A DNA stretch of 64,000 nt from NCBI GenBank assembly GCA_040385875.1, contig JAZKGO010000004.1, forward strand, positions 62,001-126,000, given 5' to 3'. Position 1 is the stretch's first letter. Each line of letters begins with the position of its first letter. A model generated the notes under the pieces. It was not told the DNA's origin, did not search any database, and saw nothing but the letters and a program-made list of their open reading frames with translations. The stretch comes from JANMZR01 sp040385875. Lineage in GTDB: Bacteria; Bacteroidota; Bacteroidia; Cytophagales; Spirosomataceae. The translations under genes and the position numbers were made by a program. Shown piece after piece: positions 9,057 through 17,835 of the stretch.

Positions 9057-10151
9057 TTGATTTATTTTTTGAAAAAATTACCTTCTCCATTTTATAAGTC
9101 ATTATTGAACGCAATTGTTTTTATTGCAGGGGTAAATTATGCGGTCATGGCTCAAGACCCTCTTTATTCGCAGTTTTATGCAGCTTCTATGTATTTAAAT
9201 CCTGCGCTTACAGGCTCTTCCAATATCCCAAGATTTACACTAAATTACCGAAATCAATGGCCAGCCCTATCGGCAAATTACGTAACTACCTCCTTTTCAG
9301 CCGACCATTATATCGAAAAATATAATTCAGGAATTGGGCTATTATTTACTTCTGATAATCAATATGCCGACTTGAGTACTACCAATATTGGGCTCTTATA
9401 TTCTTATAATCAGACAATTACCGACAATCTTTCGGCTCGATTTGGTGTTCAAGGTTCTTATAATTCCAGAGGAATCGGTAATAAATGGGATCGCTTTACT
9501 TTTGGTGATCAGCTTGATCAAAATGGAAACCCAACAGGTAACCCAACCAATGACCCTATTGCCAGTAAAAATAACCCTCAAATTAATTACGTTGACTTTT
9601 CTACCGGAACGGTTTTGTACAATGACAATTTTTGGGCTGGCCTTGGCGTAAAACACTTGAATAGACCCAATTATAATCTAATCAAAGACACAGCTACACC
9701 AGTAAGGCTTCCAATGCTTTTTAGTGTGCATGGGGGTTATAAATTTTTCTTTCAAAATGGTTTGATAGATGGAGGTTTTGGGGAAGATTTGGATAATGAA
9801 AAAAGTTTATCCCCCTCCTTTTTATATGAAAAGAGAGGCCCTTATCAGCATTTAGATGTGGGTATGTATTTAACCTATGCTCCCATGATAATAGGTGCAT
9901 GGTACAGAGGTTTGCCTGTTTTTGGACAAGATTTGGAAGGTTCGACACGTAATGTAGCCTCTGTTTTCATGATAGGATATAAGCAGGACAATCTAACTTT
10001 TGGCTATAGCTATGACATGAACCTACTTTCAAAGCTAACGAATACAGGAGGAGCTCACGAAATTTCAATTTCTTACCAATTGGCTTTGGATAAAACTAGC
10101 AGGTCCTATAAAAAGAAAAAAGCAAAACCCATTCCTTGCCCTAAACTGTAA
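9057..10151 (+). CDS. PorP/SprF family type IX secretion outer-membrane protein
   Basis: This 364-residue outer-membrane beta-barrel belongs to the PorP/SprF family. The mature N-terminus QDPLYSQFYAASMYLNPALTG is the family signature and follows a signal peptide ending AVMA. The TTG at 9057 is chosen because it supplies the whole signal peptide; the next Met is at the cleavage site. SprF-like proteins are needed for export or surface attachment of a particular type B cargo, normally encoded next door, which is the arrangement here. The C-terminus is basic (SYKKKKAK). The stop abuts the stop of the convergent lipoprotein gene with no spacer. Confidence 0.93.
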   Translation: MIYFLKKLPSPFYKSLLNAIVFIAGVNYAVMAQDPLYSQFYAASMYLNPALTGSSNIPRFTLNYRNQWPALSANYVTTSFSADHYIEKYNSGIGLLFTSDNQYADLSTTNIGLLYSYNQTITDNLSARFGVQGSYNSRGIGNKWDRFTFGDQLDQNGNPTGNPTNDPIASKNNPQINYVDFSTGTVLYNDNFWAGLGVKHLNRPNYNLIKDTATPVRLPMLFSVHGGYKFFFQNGLIDGGFGEDLDNEKSLSPSFLYEKRGPYQHLDVGMYLTYAPMIIGAWYRGLPVFGQDLEGSTRNVASVFMIGYKQDNLTFGYSYDMNLLSKLTNTGGAHEISISYQLALDKTSRSYKKKKAKPIPCPKL

Positions 10152-10613
10152 TTATCTCCTTCTCTTTTTTTTCTTTGAAACTTTTTTCTTAGCCTTATAT
10201 TTTTCATTGATTAGTTCACGCTTATCATCAGAAAGGTTATTTATTTTGTCGCCCAACGCTTCAACAGTAAGTCGGTTGTTTTCAGTTTGTTGAAGAATGG
10301 TACCTTCTAGCGCTTTTATTTTTGTTTCTAATTTTGATTTATCATCTTTTGACTTCAACAAAGAGGCATTGAAACTTTCATTGATTGAAACCTTTTCATT
10401 TTGTAATTTCTGAATTTGGTTATTTAAACTTTGAATCTGAGCTTCATAAACAGATCGGCTGGCGTTTAGCTGGTCATTTTCCTGTCTTTCTTTTTCAATT
10501 AGAAGTTCTAACCTTTTGGTATTGTCCACTGAGGCTTTATATTGTGATTGCGAAACACAATTGGACATCAATCCAGTCAATGCAATAAATTTTATATAAT
10601 TAATCAATTTCAT
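10152..10613 (-). CDS. Coiled-coil lipoprotein, function unknown
   Basis: This 153-residue protein has a lipoprotein signal peptide: a short hydrophobic stretch followed by LMSNC, with the lipobox Cys at about residue 19. The rest is almost entirely a predicted coiled coil with heptad-like Leu/Ile/Asn spacing, and the tail is strongly basic (KKKVSKKKKRRR). It is probably anchored to a membrane facing the periplasm, with the basic tail contacting an acidic surface; that is inference. No enzymatic motif is present and I do not recognise a family. Its stop codon directly abuts that of the PorP gene. Confidence 0.75.
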   Translation of the reverse strand: MKLINYIKFIALTGLMSNCVSQSQYKASVDNTKRLELLIEKERQENDQLNASRSVYEAQIQSLNNQIQKLQNEKVSINESFNASLLKSKDDKSKLETKIKALEGTILQQTENNRLTVEALGDKINNLSDDKRELINEKYKAKKKVSKKKKRRR

Positions 10614-10734
10614 TTTATCGTTCTTTTAATTTTTTTACAAAAATAATATTTAAAAATCAACGTTCACTATGTATTCCAAATTTCATTTTCAATTAAAGTT
10701 TGGGGATTTTAACAAAACATAAAAACATAAAACG

Positions 10735-11253
10735 ATGAAAAAACTAGTATTTACAAGTTTGATTGCCATTATTTGCTTCGTAACAAAAGCGCAAAACGAC
10801 ACTTCTAAAATGCCCTCTCCTCCAGCCACAGTAACTGGTAAGGTTAATGAGGCAAACCTGACTATCAAGTACCACCAACCAGCCGTAAAAGGTAGAGCTG
10901 TTTGGGATGCCAGTAGTAGCTTAGCCCCAGTGGGGAAAGTTTGGCGTACTGGTGCCAATAATGCCACAACTTTTGAAATAGACAAAGACGTAAAAATAGA
11001 AGGTAAATCATTGGCTAAAGGCAAATATGCTTTATTTACTATACCAGGAGAAAAGGAATGGGTAATTATTTTTAATAGTAAAGCAACCCAGTGGGGTGCC
11101 TATTCCTATAAAGCGGATGAAGATGTGCTTAGAGTAACTGTTCCAGCAGGTAAGTCATCAAATTTTAATGAACGGTTTTTAATTGCTTTAGAGAAAAACA
11201 ATAGCGTAAGCCTTAGCTGGGAAAATGTAAAAGTGGCATTTAAAGTGATGTAG
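10735..11253 (+). CDS. Exported DUF2911 protein
   Basis: This 172-residue exported protein has a signal peptide (MKKLVFTSLIAIICF, cleavage near KAQ). The mature part matches the DUF2911 family common in Bacteroidota: PAVKGRAVWD, KVWRTGANNATTFEID, KGKYALFTIPGEKEWVIIFN and WGAYSY segments. The fold is predicted all-beta and the function is unknown. The start is an ATG. It is a single gene ending in a terminator shared with the convergent AlbA-domain gene. Confidence 0.9.
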   Translation: MKKLVFTSLIAIICFVTKAQNDTSKMPSPPATVTGKVNEANLTIKYHQPAVKGRAVWDASSSLAPVGKVWRTGANNATTFEIDKDVKIEGKSLAKGKYALFTIPGEKEWVIIFNSKATQWGAYSYKADEDVLRVTVPAGKSSNFNERFLIALEKNNSVSLSWENVKVAFKVM

Positions 11254-11281
11254 TCGGTTGTTTGAATATATTGTAATTAAA

Positions 11282-11308
11282 AAAAAAGAGGCTCTGAGCC
11301 TCTTTTTT
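11282..11308. terminator. Bidirectional intrinsic terminator
   Basis: The stem AGAGGC (11287-11292) and GCCTCT (11298-11303) is flanked by an A tract upstream and a T tract downstream, extending the duplex. It lies between the convergent DUF2911 and AlbA-domain genes and should stop transcription from both sides. Confidence 0.85.
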
Positions 11309-11324
11309 GATATTAAATTATTTT

Positions 11325-12035
11325 TTATTGATTGAAATTTCGGATAAAAGCATCAGTTGACTCTCCAGGGATAATTTTAAGGACATTAGCCAATGCCAAC
11401 AAAACCAAAGTTTTGGATGCCAGCCATATTGGTATTTTGGCTATTTTAGAGAAGTCTTTGACAGTGATACTTTTATTATCTTCCAAATATTGCATTAGCT
11501 TCGACTCTTTTTCGCCGTAGGAAAATTGAACATTAGAATTGTCATTTTCAGATTTAAGATATTTGCGAACCTCTTTGCTAGCTTTTAGTGATTTGTCTTT
11601 CACTCTCACATATGCAATCTTATCACTATTTTTTGGGTCTAGATTTACAAAGTGGGGCTTATTGATGCTTTTGGGAATGTCGAATACTAAGACCTCTCTT
11701 GAATTTGGTAAAATGGCATTTTTAATAGAATACTTTATGGCAGGGAAGCAAAATTTTTCGATTGCTCTCACTAACAGAAATTCCTCCTCCTCCGCAAATT
11801 TGAGGCCTTTTATTTGTAAATCATCATCGATACCTACTAATAATTTTCCGCCTTCAGTGTTGGCAAACGCTACAATTTCTTTTACTATTTTTTCGGGATG
11901 ATTAGCCTTTAGTTTAAATTCAGTGTTGGCATTTTCGCCGTTCTTAACGATTTCTTTTAATTGTTTGAGGTCGATGAAAACCTTGTCCCTTTCGAAACCG
12001 TATTTGACCAAGCGCTCACCAATTGTCAAATCCAT
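11325..12035 (-). CDS. Schlafen AlbA_2-type putative nucleic-acid-binding protein
   Basis: This 236-residue protein has an AlbA_2 (Schlafen-type, formerly divergent AAA-4) domain over about residues 30-160: NTEFKLKAN near the start, IVAFANTEGGKLLVGIDDD in the core, and YVRVKDKSLKAS near the end. The C-terminal 70 residues look like a helix-turn-helix module. In this family the domain binds nucleic acids or nucleotides; many members are regulators and some act in defence, but nothing here points to a specific role. It is a single gene. Confidence 0.82.
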   Translation of the reverse strand: MDLTIGERLVKYGFERDKVFIDLKQLKEIVKNGENANTEFKLKANHPEKIVKEIVAFANTEGGKLLVGIDDDLQIKGLKFAEEEEFLLVRAIEKFCFPAIKYSIKNAILPNSREVLVFDIPKSINKPHFVNLDPKNSDKIAYVRVKDKSLKASKEVRKYLKSENDNSNVQFSYGEKESKLMQYLEDNKSITVKDFSKIAKIPIWLASKTLVLLALANVLKIIPGESTDAFIRNFNQ

Positions 12036-12172
12036 AAGTTACTGCGATTTATCCAAAGATATAAAAAAATGGTTAAATTCTATTTCAAAAAATCATTAAT
12101 TTCATTAATTATATTTTGTTCTAAACATTCCAATTATTTGATAGTTTACTAATTAATTTTAGGTCAATAAAT

Positions 12173-12619
12173 ATGGTTTTCAAGATAGCAGTCATTATAG
12201 TTTCAGTTTTGTTTATGGAGTGTTTGGCATGGTTTAGTCACAAATACATTATGCATGGTTTTATGTGGCGTTGGCACCAATCACATCATTCAAGAGGGAA
12301 AGAGCTTTTAGAGAAAAACGATTTATTTGGGATTATATTTGGTATGATTTCATGCTTATTTATTATTGTTGGCAACCTTTATCAATCGTTAGAAATACTC
12401 ATTTGGATAGGTGTAGGGATTTTGGTTTATGGGATTTTTTATTTTATTTTTCACGATATAATTGTGCATCAGCGTGTTAAAGTTAGATTCTCAACCAATA
12501 ATAGCTATTTGAAAAGAATTATCAAAGCACATCATATCCATCATAAATCTCAGACAAAAGACGATGCAGAAGCTTTTGGTTTTTTATATGCCCAGAAAAA
12601 ATACTCCTCAAAAAAATAA
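12173..12619 (+). CDS. Beta-carotene hydroxylase-like (fatty acid hydroxylase superfamily) protein
   Basis: This 148-residue integral membrane di-iron enzyme has four histidine clusters in the CrtZ pattern: HKYIMH, HQSHH, HDIIVH and HHIHH. Length and spacing match bacterial beta-carotene 3-hydroxylases, which convert beta-carotene to zeaxanthin. No other carotenoid genes are nearby, so pathway membership is inferred from the family alone. The start is an ATG following a 137-bp divergent spacer. Confidence 0.85.
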   Translation: MVFKIAVIIVSVLFMECLAWFSHKYIMHGFMWRWHQSHHSRGKELLEKNDLFGIIFGMISCLFIIVGNLYQSLEILIWIGVGILVYGIFYFIFHDIIVHQRVKVRFSTNNSYLKRIIKAHHIHHKSQTKDDAEAFGFLYAQKKYSSKK

Positions 12620-12854
12620 ATACTTTCAATTTTTGGATTGAAAAGTTAGAATAAGCTTGCCTTCAAGCCTCCCATTATAATCAACCATATCTTCGCTAAA
12701 AACGCACTTTTTTGAAAATTTGTAGTGAATGAGAATTCATCTATGGAAAAAGTGCTATTTTTGTACTTGATTAAAGCCAAAAATCAATACTCCTGCAATA
12801 GTTACACAATAAATTAGAATATTGTGTTATAATATTGTACAAACCAGCAATCAA

Positions 12855-15302
12855 ATGAATTTTATTTTAAATTATCTAAAATATAAAAGTGCTTTTAAAT
12901 CTTTTGTATTTTTTGCCTTACTTGCTTTTTCATTTTCAGCATATTCTCAAAAAGTAGATGACCTCACTGACGCCCAGGTTAAGGAATTTGTTAGAAGAGC
13001 TGAAGCAAGCGGAATGACAGAGAATGATATTGAAAAATATGCGATTTCTCGAGGGTATTCAGCTTCAGAAATTCTTAAACTAAGAGAAAGGATTGCTCAA
13101 ATGAAGTCACCACAAACTAAGACTTCTACAAAAGCTGAACTGAATGAGGAGGGAAGACTGGTTACCGACCCAGATAATGATAAAACCAAATCTGAAAAGA
13201 ACGAGAAGAAAGAGGGCTCTGATGAAAAAAAAGGAGATAATAATGAAAAGGACAAGGACAAAGAGAAGGGAGATGAGAAAGACAAGGATGAGGAAACTGC
13301 TGAAGAGGAATTTATTTTCGGTTCGCATTTATTTAATGGAAAAAATTTGACTTTTGAACCAAACTTAAGGTTAGCCACTCCTCAAAATTATATATTAGGA
13401 ACTGACGATGAACTTTTAATTGATATTTTCGGGAATTCGCAAATGAATTATAAGGTGAAAATAAGCCCTGAAGGAACAGTAAAAATTGAAAATTTAGCGC
13501 CCATAGTCGTCAATGGCCTTACTATTAATCAAGCATCGGAGAGAATTATCAATAGAATGAAATCAATCTATTATGGTTTGAATTCGCAAGGTGGCGGCGT
13601 ATATGCCCAAATTACGTTAGGCTCAATCAGAAGTATTAAAGTCACAATAATTGGTGAGGTTACAAAACCAGGAAGCTATACTGTACCCTCGCTTGCCACC
13701 TTATTTAATGTGCTTTATCAAGCGGGTGGTCCTTCTAAATACGGATCTTACAGGAATATTTCAGTAATTCGTGATAATAAGGTAATCAGAACAATGGACT
13801 TATATGACTTTTTGCTTCGGGCTGATCAAAAAGATAACATTCTAATGCGTGACCAAGATGTGGTTAGAATTGCTGACTATGACAAAAGGATACAAATTAA
13901 AGGAGAAATAAGAAGGCCAGCAATATTTGAAGTAATCAAAGGCGAAACACTAAAAACAGCTTTGGGCTTCGCCGGCAATTTCACAGATAAGGCCTATAAA
14001 AAATCCATTAAGCTCACTAGGGTATCCGATAAGGAGTATAAACTACTTACAGTAAATGAGGAGGCTATTGAAGCTTTTGTGCCAGCGGGGGGGGATGTGT
14101 TTTTAGTCGACACTTTGTCAAATACTTTTGAAAATCGTATAAGAATTGCTGGGTCCGTATATAGACCGGGTGATTTTGCTTTAGAAGAAAAAAATATTAA
14201 AACAGTTAAACAATTAATTCATGCTGCTGGCGGGATACAAGACGATGCATTTCTGAACCGAGCCACGATTGCTCGTGAAGGCCAATTTAAGGAGCTTAAA
14301 ATAGTATCGTTTGACTTGGGAAAGTTGCTCAATAATGAAATTGATGATATACCCTTACAAAAGGAAGACAGTGTTCATATTAATTCTGTATCAGACCTTC
14401 ATGAAAAATATTATGTAACAGTTTATGGAGAAGTAAACAACCCTGCTGAATATAATTTCAAACAAAATATGACGGTAGCTGATTTGATTATTGAGTCAGG
14501 TGGCTTTACTGATGGTGGATCGGCTTCAAGAATTGAATTGTCTAGGAGAATAAGAAAAGATACTACAGGAACTAGTAGTTGGCAAAATGTTAAAATTTTT
14601 GAATTTAATATTGACGAAAATCTACAATTAGCCGCTGATGACTCAAAATACATTTTACAACCTTTTGATATCATTTCTGTGAAAGCCTCGCCACGCTATG
14701 AGGTTCAGCAAAATGTTAAAATTGTTGGCGAAGTTCTATTTCCTGGGCAATATATTGTCAAGGATCGTACAGAGCGGTTAGCAGATATAATTAAAAGAAG
14801 TGGAGGTTTAAGGCCCTCGGCATTCGTAAAGGGAGCTACAATTTCAAGAAAAGACCAAATCATCTCAATTGATTTTCAAAATGCGATTGAAAATGAAAAT
14901 TCTTTAGATAATATATTGTTAATTAAAGGGGATAGCATTAATATTCCAAGAAAGTCCGAAACAGTAAATATTTTGGGTGGGGTATTTAATCCTGCAATTG
15001 TTACATTTAGAGATGGGACTAAGGTGCAGGAATATATCTCACAGTCTGGTGGTTTTGAGGAAAACGCACTGACTAAAAAAGTTTATGTGACCTATCCAAA
15101 TGGAATTTCAGCTAAAACGAAGTCATTTTGGTTTTTTCGGTCTTATCCAAAGGTTGAGCCAGGTTCAACAATTAATGTACCAACAATTAATAAGGAGGAT
15201 GTACAAAAGCTATCAGCTGTAGAAAAGTCATCGATAATCACTGCTTTTGTGTCAATGACTGGCATTTTGTTTACAATAATAAAGAGTTTGACATCTCCTT
15301 AA
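12855..15302 (+). CDS. SLBB-domain polysaccharide export protein (Wza-like)
   Basis: This 815-residue protein starts at the ATG at 12855, which heads a signal peptide ending AYSQ; the upstream TTG at 12822 would put extra residues before it. After about 60 mature residues comes a low-complexity Lys/Glu/Asp linker (roughly residues 95-150), then a Wza-type polysaccharide export domain (GTDDELLIDIFG), then about six SLBB repeats (GEVTKPGSYTVPS, GEIRRPAIFEV, GSVYRPGDF, GEVNNPAEYNF, GEVLFPGQYIV, GGVFNPAIVTF). A C-terminal hydrophobic segment follows. Such proteins form the outer-membrane channel for capsule or exopolysaccharide. It is followed 48 bp later by a Wzz-like gene. An exact -7 box lies at 12756-12763. 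Confidence 0.92.
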   Translation: MNFILNYLKYKSAFKSFVFFALLAFSFSAYSQKVDDLTDAQVKEFVRRAEASGMTENDIEKYAISRGYSASEILKLRERIAQMKSPQTKTSTKAELNEEGRLVTDPDNDKTKSEKNEKKEGSDEKKGDNNEKDKDKEKGDEKDKDEETAEEEFIFGSHLFNGKNLTFEPNLRLATPQNYILGTDDELLIDIFGNSQMNYKVKISPEGTVKIENLAPIVVNGLTINQASERIINRMKSIYYGLNSQGGGVYAQITLGSIRSIKVTIIGEVTKPGSYTVPSLATLFNVLYQAGGPSKYGSYRNISVIRDNKVIRTMDLYDFLLRADQKDNILMRDQDVVRIADYDKRIQIKGEIRRPAIFEVIKGETLKTALGFAGNFTDKAYKKSIKLTRVSDKEYKLLTVNEEAIEAFVPAGGDVFLVDTLSNTFENRIRIAGSVYRPGDFALEEKNIKTVKQLIHAAGGIQDDAFLNRATIAREGQFKELKIVSFDLGKLLNNEIDDIPLQKEDSVHINSVSDLHEKYYVTVYGEVNNPAEYNFKQNMTVADLIIESGGFTDGGSASRIELSRRIRKDTTGTSSWQNVKIFEFNIDENLQLAADDSKYILQPFDIISVKASPRYEVQQNVKIVGEVLFPGQYIVKDRTERLADIIKRSGGLRPSAFVKGATISRKDQIISIDFQNAIENENSLDNILLIKGDSINIPRKSETVNILGGVFNPAIVTFRDGTKVQEYISQSGGFEENALTKKVYVTYPNGISAKTKSFWFFRSYPKVEPGSTINVPTINKEDVQKLSAVEKSSIITAFVSMTGILFTIIKSLTSP

Positions 15303-15350
15303 AAAAATCAGAAAGAATAGACCTCTCTTTTTTTGAAATTTAACATTACT

Positions 15351-16439
15351 ATGCAAGAAGAAATAGACCATAATAAGAATGAAATAAGTATTAAGCAATT
15401 GTTTACTATTCTATTGAATTCGAAGAAGAAAATAGCATTTATTACTTTTTTATTAGCTGGTATTGGAGTATTGTACGCTTTAATGTTACCTGTACAATTT
15501 AGTTCCGAGGCAAAAGTGTTGCCAGAAATTGTACAAAGTGGGGGTTCAAAATTATTTAGTGGCTTCAGCTCAATAGCTGGATTGGCCGGATTAGATGTTG
15601 ATAATCTTGGTAATTCAGATGCGGTACGCCCCAATCTATATCCTGATATAGTACAAAGTACTCCATTTGTAATTCATTTGTTAAATATGCCTGTTAAGAC
15701 TAAAACAGGGGAGAAGTATGAAAGCTTAGGGCATTTTTTGTCGAAGGGAGGAAAAAAAACAACCTTAGGTAAATTGGTAAAAGATTTTTTTGATTTGTTT
15801 AAGTCAAGCAAAGAAAATAATGATAGCTATGCCACATTTAAAGAAATACAACCCAATCAAACCTATACTTTTAGTAAGCAGCAAGAAAATATTATCAAAT
15901 CATTTCAATCGAGAGTTATTTCATCTATTGATAAAAAAACGGGAATAATAAGCATCTCAGTGAAAATGCCTGATCCTAACGTAGCAGGGTTTGTAGCCAA
16001 TGAATCATTGGAATACCTTAAAAAGTATGTGGTGGATTATCGGTTGGAAAAACTTAAAATCTATGAAAAATTTTTGACGGACAAGACCGAAGAAGCCAAA
16101 AAAAGATATGAATCAGCTAGATACAATTTATCAAACTTCCGGGATAGAAATAAAAATCTCTTTTTATTCGTACCCAAAAATCAGGAAGAAGAGTTGAAAT
16201 ATGAATATGATTTAGCTTTTGGCCTTTATTTGGAGGTTTCCAAAAAATTAGAGCAAACCAAAATACAAGCTCAAAATGAAACACCGGTATTGAAAGTGCT
16301 AGAGCCAGCTAAAATACCATTGTTAAAAAGCGAACCGAAGCGAACAGTGATTGTTATTTCGTTTGCAATTGTTGGATTTATATTCGCTTTAATTTATTCC
16401 CTATTTAAAGGGATTAATTGGAGTGCAATTGAGTTCTAA
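15351..16439 (+). CDS. Wzz-type polysaccharide co-polymerase / chain-length determinant
   Basis: This inner-membrane protein has one transmembrane helix near each end and a long periplasmic coiled coil between them, the Wzz topology. The N-terminal segment ISIKQLFTILLNSKKKI precedes TM1 and the C-terminal EPAKIPLLKSEPKRTVIV precedes TM2. The ATG at 15351 is preferred over the upstream TTG at 15333. It is about 362 residues and lacks the tyrosine-kinase domain found in fused Wzc proteins. It is probably co-transcribed with the SLBB exporter. No glycosyltransferase or flippase genes flank the pair. Confidence 0.9.
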   Translation: MQEEIDHNKNEISIKQLFTILLNSKKKIAFITFLLAGIGVLYALMLPVQFSSEAKVLPEIVQSGGSKLFSGFSSIAGLAGLDVDNLGNSDAVRPNLYPDIVQSTPFVIHLLNMPVKTKTGEKYESLGHFLSKGGKKTTLGKLVKDFFDLFKSSKENNDSYATFKEIQPNQTYTFSKQQENIIKSFQSRVISSIDKKTGIISISVKMPDPNVAGFVANESLEYLKKYVVDYRLEKLKIYEKFLTDKTEEAKKRYESARYNLSNFRDRNKNLFLFVPKNQEEELKYEYDLAFGLYLEVSKKLEQTKIQAQNETPVLKVLEPAKIPLLKSEPKRTVIVISFAIVGFIFALIYSLFKGINWSAIEF

Positions 16440-16441
16440 GA

Positions 16442-17746
16442 TTATTTCTTATACTTTTCAAATTCAAGATTAAGGTTTCTCCACCATTCATCATCATCGA
16501 TTGAATTCAATAAGTCATCTATTGTTTTTTCAGCCTGATTTTCTAATAAATTTTTGATTCTCAAAGTTGAAAAAATAGGCTTTTTATTAACCTCATCATT
16601 TATTTTTTGGACGGTTGTCAATTTAGACTCAATATATTCTTTTAATTTGTTAACGATTTCAATCCTGTCGTCTAGGTTGTTTTTCAATAAAGTACTTTCT
16701 AAATTATTGACAAAAATTTGCTTTTGATTCAATCGGTCGAGTGATCTTAGATCCAAGTCATTTAAAAATAAACTGGACTTTGATTTTTCGTCCTCTAGAG
16801 TTTTCTCCAATTGATAATCGTAAATACCTTTTGGTGATAATAATTTCACCAATAAGGGGGAAATCTCAAGAATTAAAAAAAGCAATCTTAAAAACCAAGA
16901 GGTAGCCCAAACCACCGGAGACTTGTCCTGAAGTTTACCTAACGCAACGTTTCTAGCCAAAAAGCCAACATTTTCGGTTCTGTTTTTCAGTTCAATTTCA
17001 TAATTAGTTGCATGATCTAACTCTAGTTTTCCTATTTTAGCCTGGTTGGTTGTGTCTTTTAATACATAGGCTTTTTTGATACTATCAGACTCGCTTCTTA
17101 ATTTATTTAAGGTGCTTTCAATTGTTTTTGCGGCAATTCCATAACCATATTTTTTGGTACCAGTTATGCCCTGAATTTCTTTGACATAATCGTTTTCCAA
17201 ACTAGCTATTTGTGCCTCTTTAGCTGATAAATCAGTGGAAATTTTTTCGGACTTTTGATCCAATTTAATTTTGCTTATTTCTTTTTTGTATATAGAATTC
17301 TGATTGTAGTCTATTTTGAATTTCTCTAAATCCTCACTGATTTGGGTATTAATTTCTTTCTCGAACAGTCTTAATTCGATTGGATTTGAAACGGCTATAG
17401 CTATTACTGATGCTAATAGAAATCTTGGAATAGCTGGGGGTATTTCCCTCATAAAGTCAACAAAGGCACCCTTGCCGCTAGTTCTGGGCTTAATTAGGCT
17501 TGATACAATATAGCGATCTAGATTGAATATAATCAAACCCCATAAAATCGCAAATGGAATGGTAACCCAATAATTATTAAATACATAATGCATGGCATAG
17601 CCACCTGAAAGTGACGCCAATAAACCTGTGAAAAATACTGTGGCTCCAATAGACGCATATTTAACATGGTCGGTTTCAATTTTTTTAATGTTTTCTATTA
17701 CTACACCTGAGCAAATCCAAAAGAAATTTCGGAGTTTATTTAACAT
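16442..17746 (-). CDS. DUF4407 membrane protein
   Basis: This 434-residue protein matches DUF4407: an N-terminal block of about four transmembrane segments containing SGGYAMHYVF and ALWGLIIFNLDRYIV, a long charged coiled-coil region (about residues 130-270), one more membrane segment (WFLRLLFLILEISPLLVKL), and a second helical tail. The coiled coil probably faces the periplasm or cytoplasm as a stalk. Function is unknown. The stop is 2 bp from that of the convergent Wzz-like gene. Confidence 0.88.
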   Translation of the reverse strand: MLNKLRNFFWICSGVVIENIKKIETDHVKYASIGATVFFTGLLASLSGGYAMHYVFNNYWVTIPFAILWGLIIFNLDRYIVSSLIKPRTSGKGAFVDFMREIPPAIPRFLLASVIAIAVSNPIELRLFEKEINTQISEDLEKFKIDYNQNSIYKKEISKIKLDQKSEKISTDLSAKEAQIASLENDYVKEIQGITGTKKYGYGIAAKTIESTLNKLRSESDSIKKAYVLKDTTNQAKIGKLELDHATNYEIELKNRTENVGFLARNVALGKLQDKSPVVWATSWFLRLLFLILEISPLLVKLLSPKGIYDYQLEKTLEDEKSKSSLFLNDLDLRSLDRLNQKQIFVNNLESTLLKNNLDDRIEIVNKLKEYIESKLTTVQKINDEVNKKPIFSTLRIKNLLENQAEKTIDDLLNSIDDDEWWRNLNLEFEKYKK

Positions 17747-17784
17747 CGATTTTGTTTATTAATTTTATTATTTTCTGTTGAACG

Positions 17785-17814
17785 ACAAATGGTAGACATT
17801 CGTCTACCATTTGT
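17785..17814 (-). terminator. Strong hairpin after the PspC gene
   Basis: A perfect 13-bp stem (17785-17797 with 17802-17814) encloses a 4-nt loop, just downstream of the PspC stop and upstream of DUF4407. There is no uninterrupted T tract after it, so it may be an attenuator or processing signal rather than a complete terminator. Confidence 0.55.
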
Positions 17815-17835
17815 AAAATATTTTCAAATAAAATT

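Noticed and set aside
12626..12736. 36-codon minus-strand open stretch after the CrtZ-like gene, ending FQSKN
   Set aside because: The residues look protein-like, but there is no credible start codon and nothing upstream; it could be a gene remnant but cannot be supported.
13097..13378. Serine/phenylalanine-rich minus-strand ORF
   Set aside because: It is the antisense reading of the Lys/Glu/Asp linker in the SLBB exporter.
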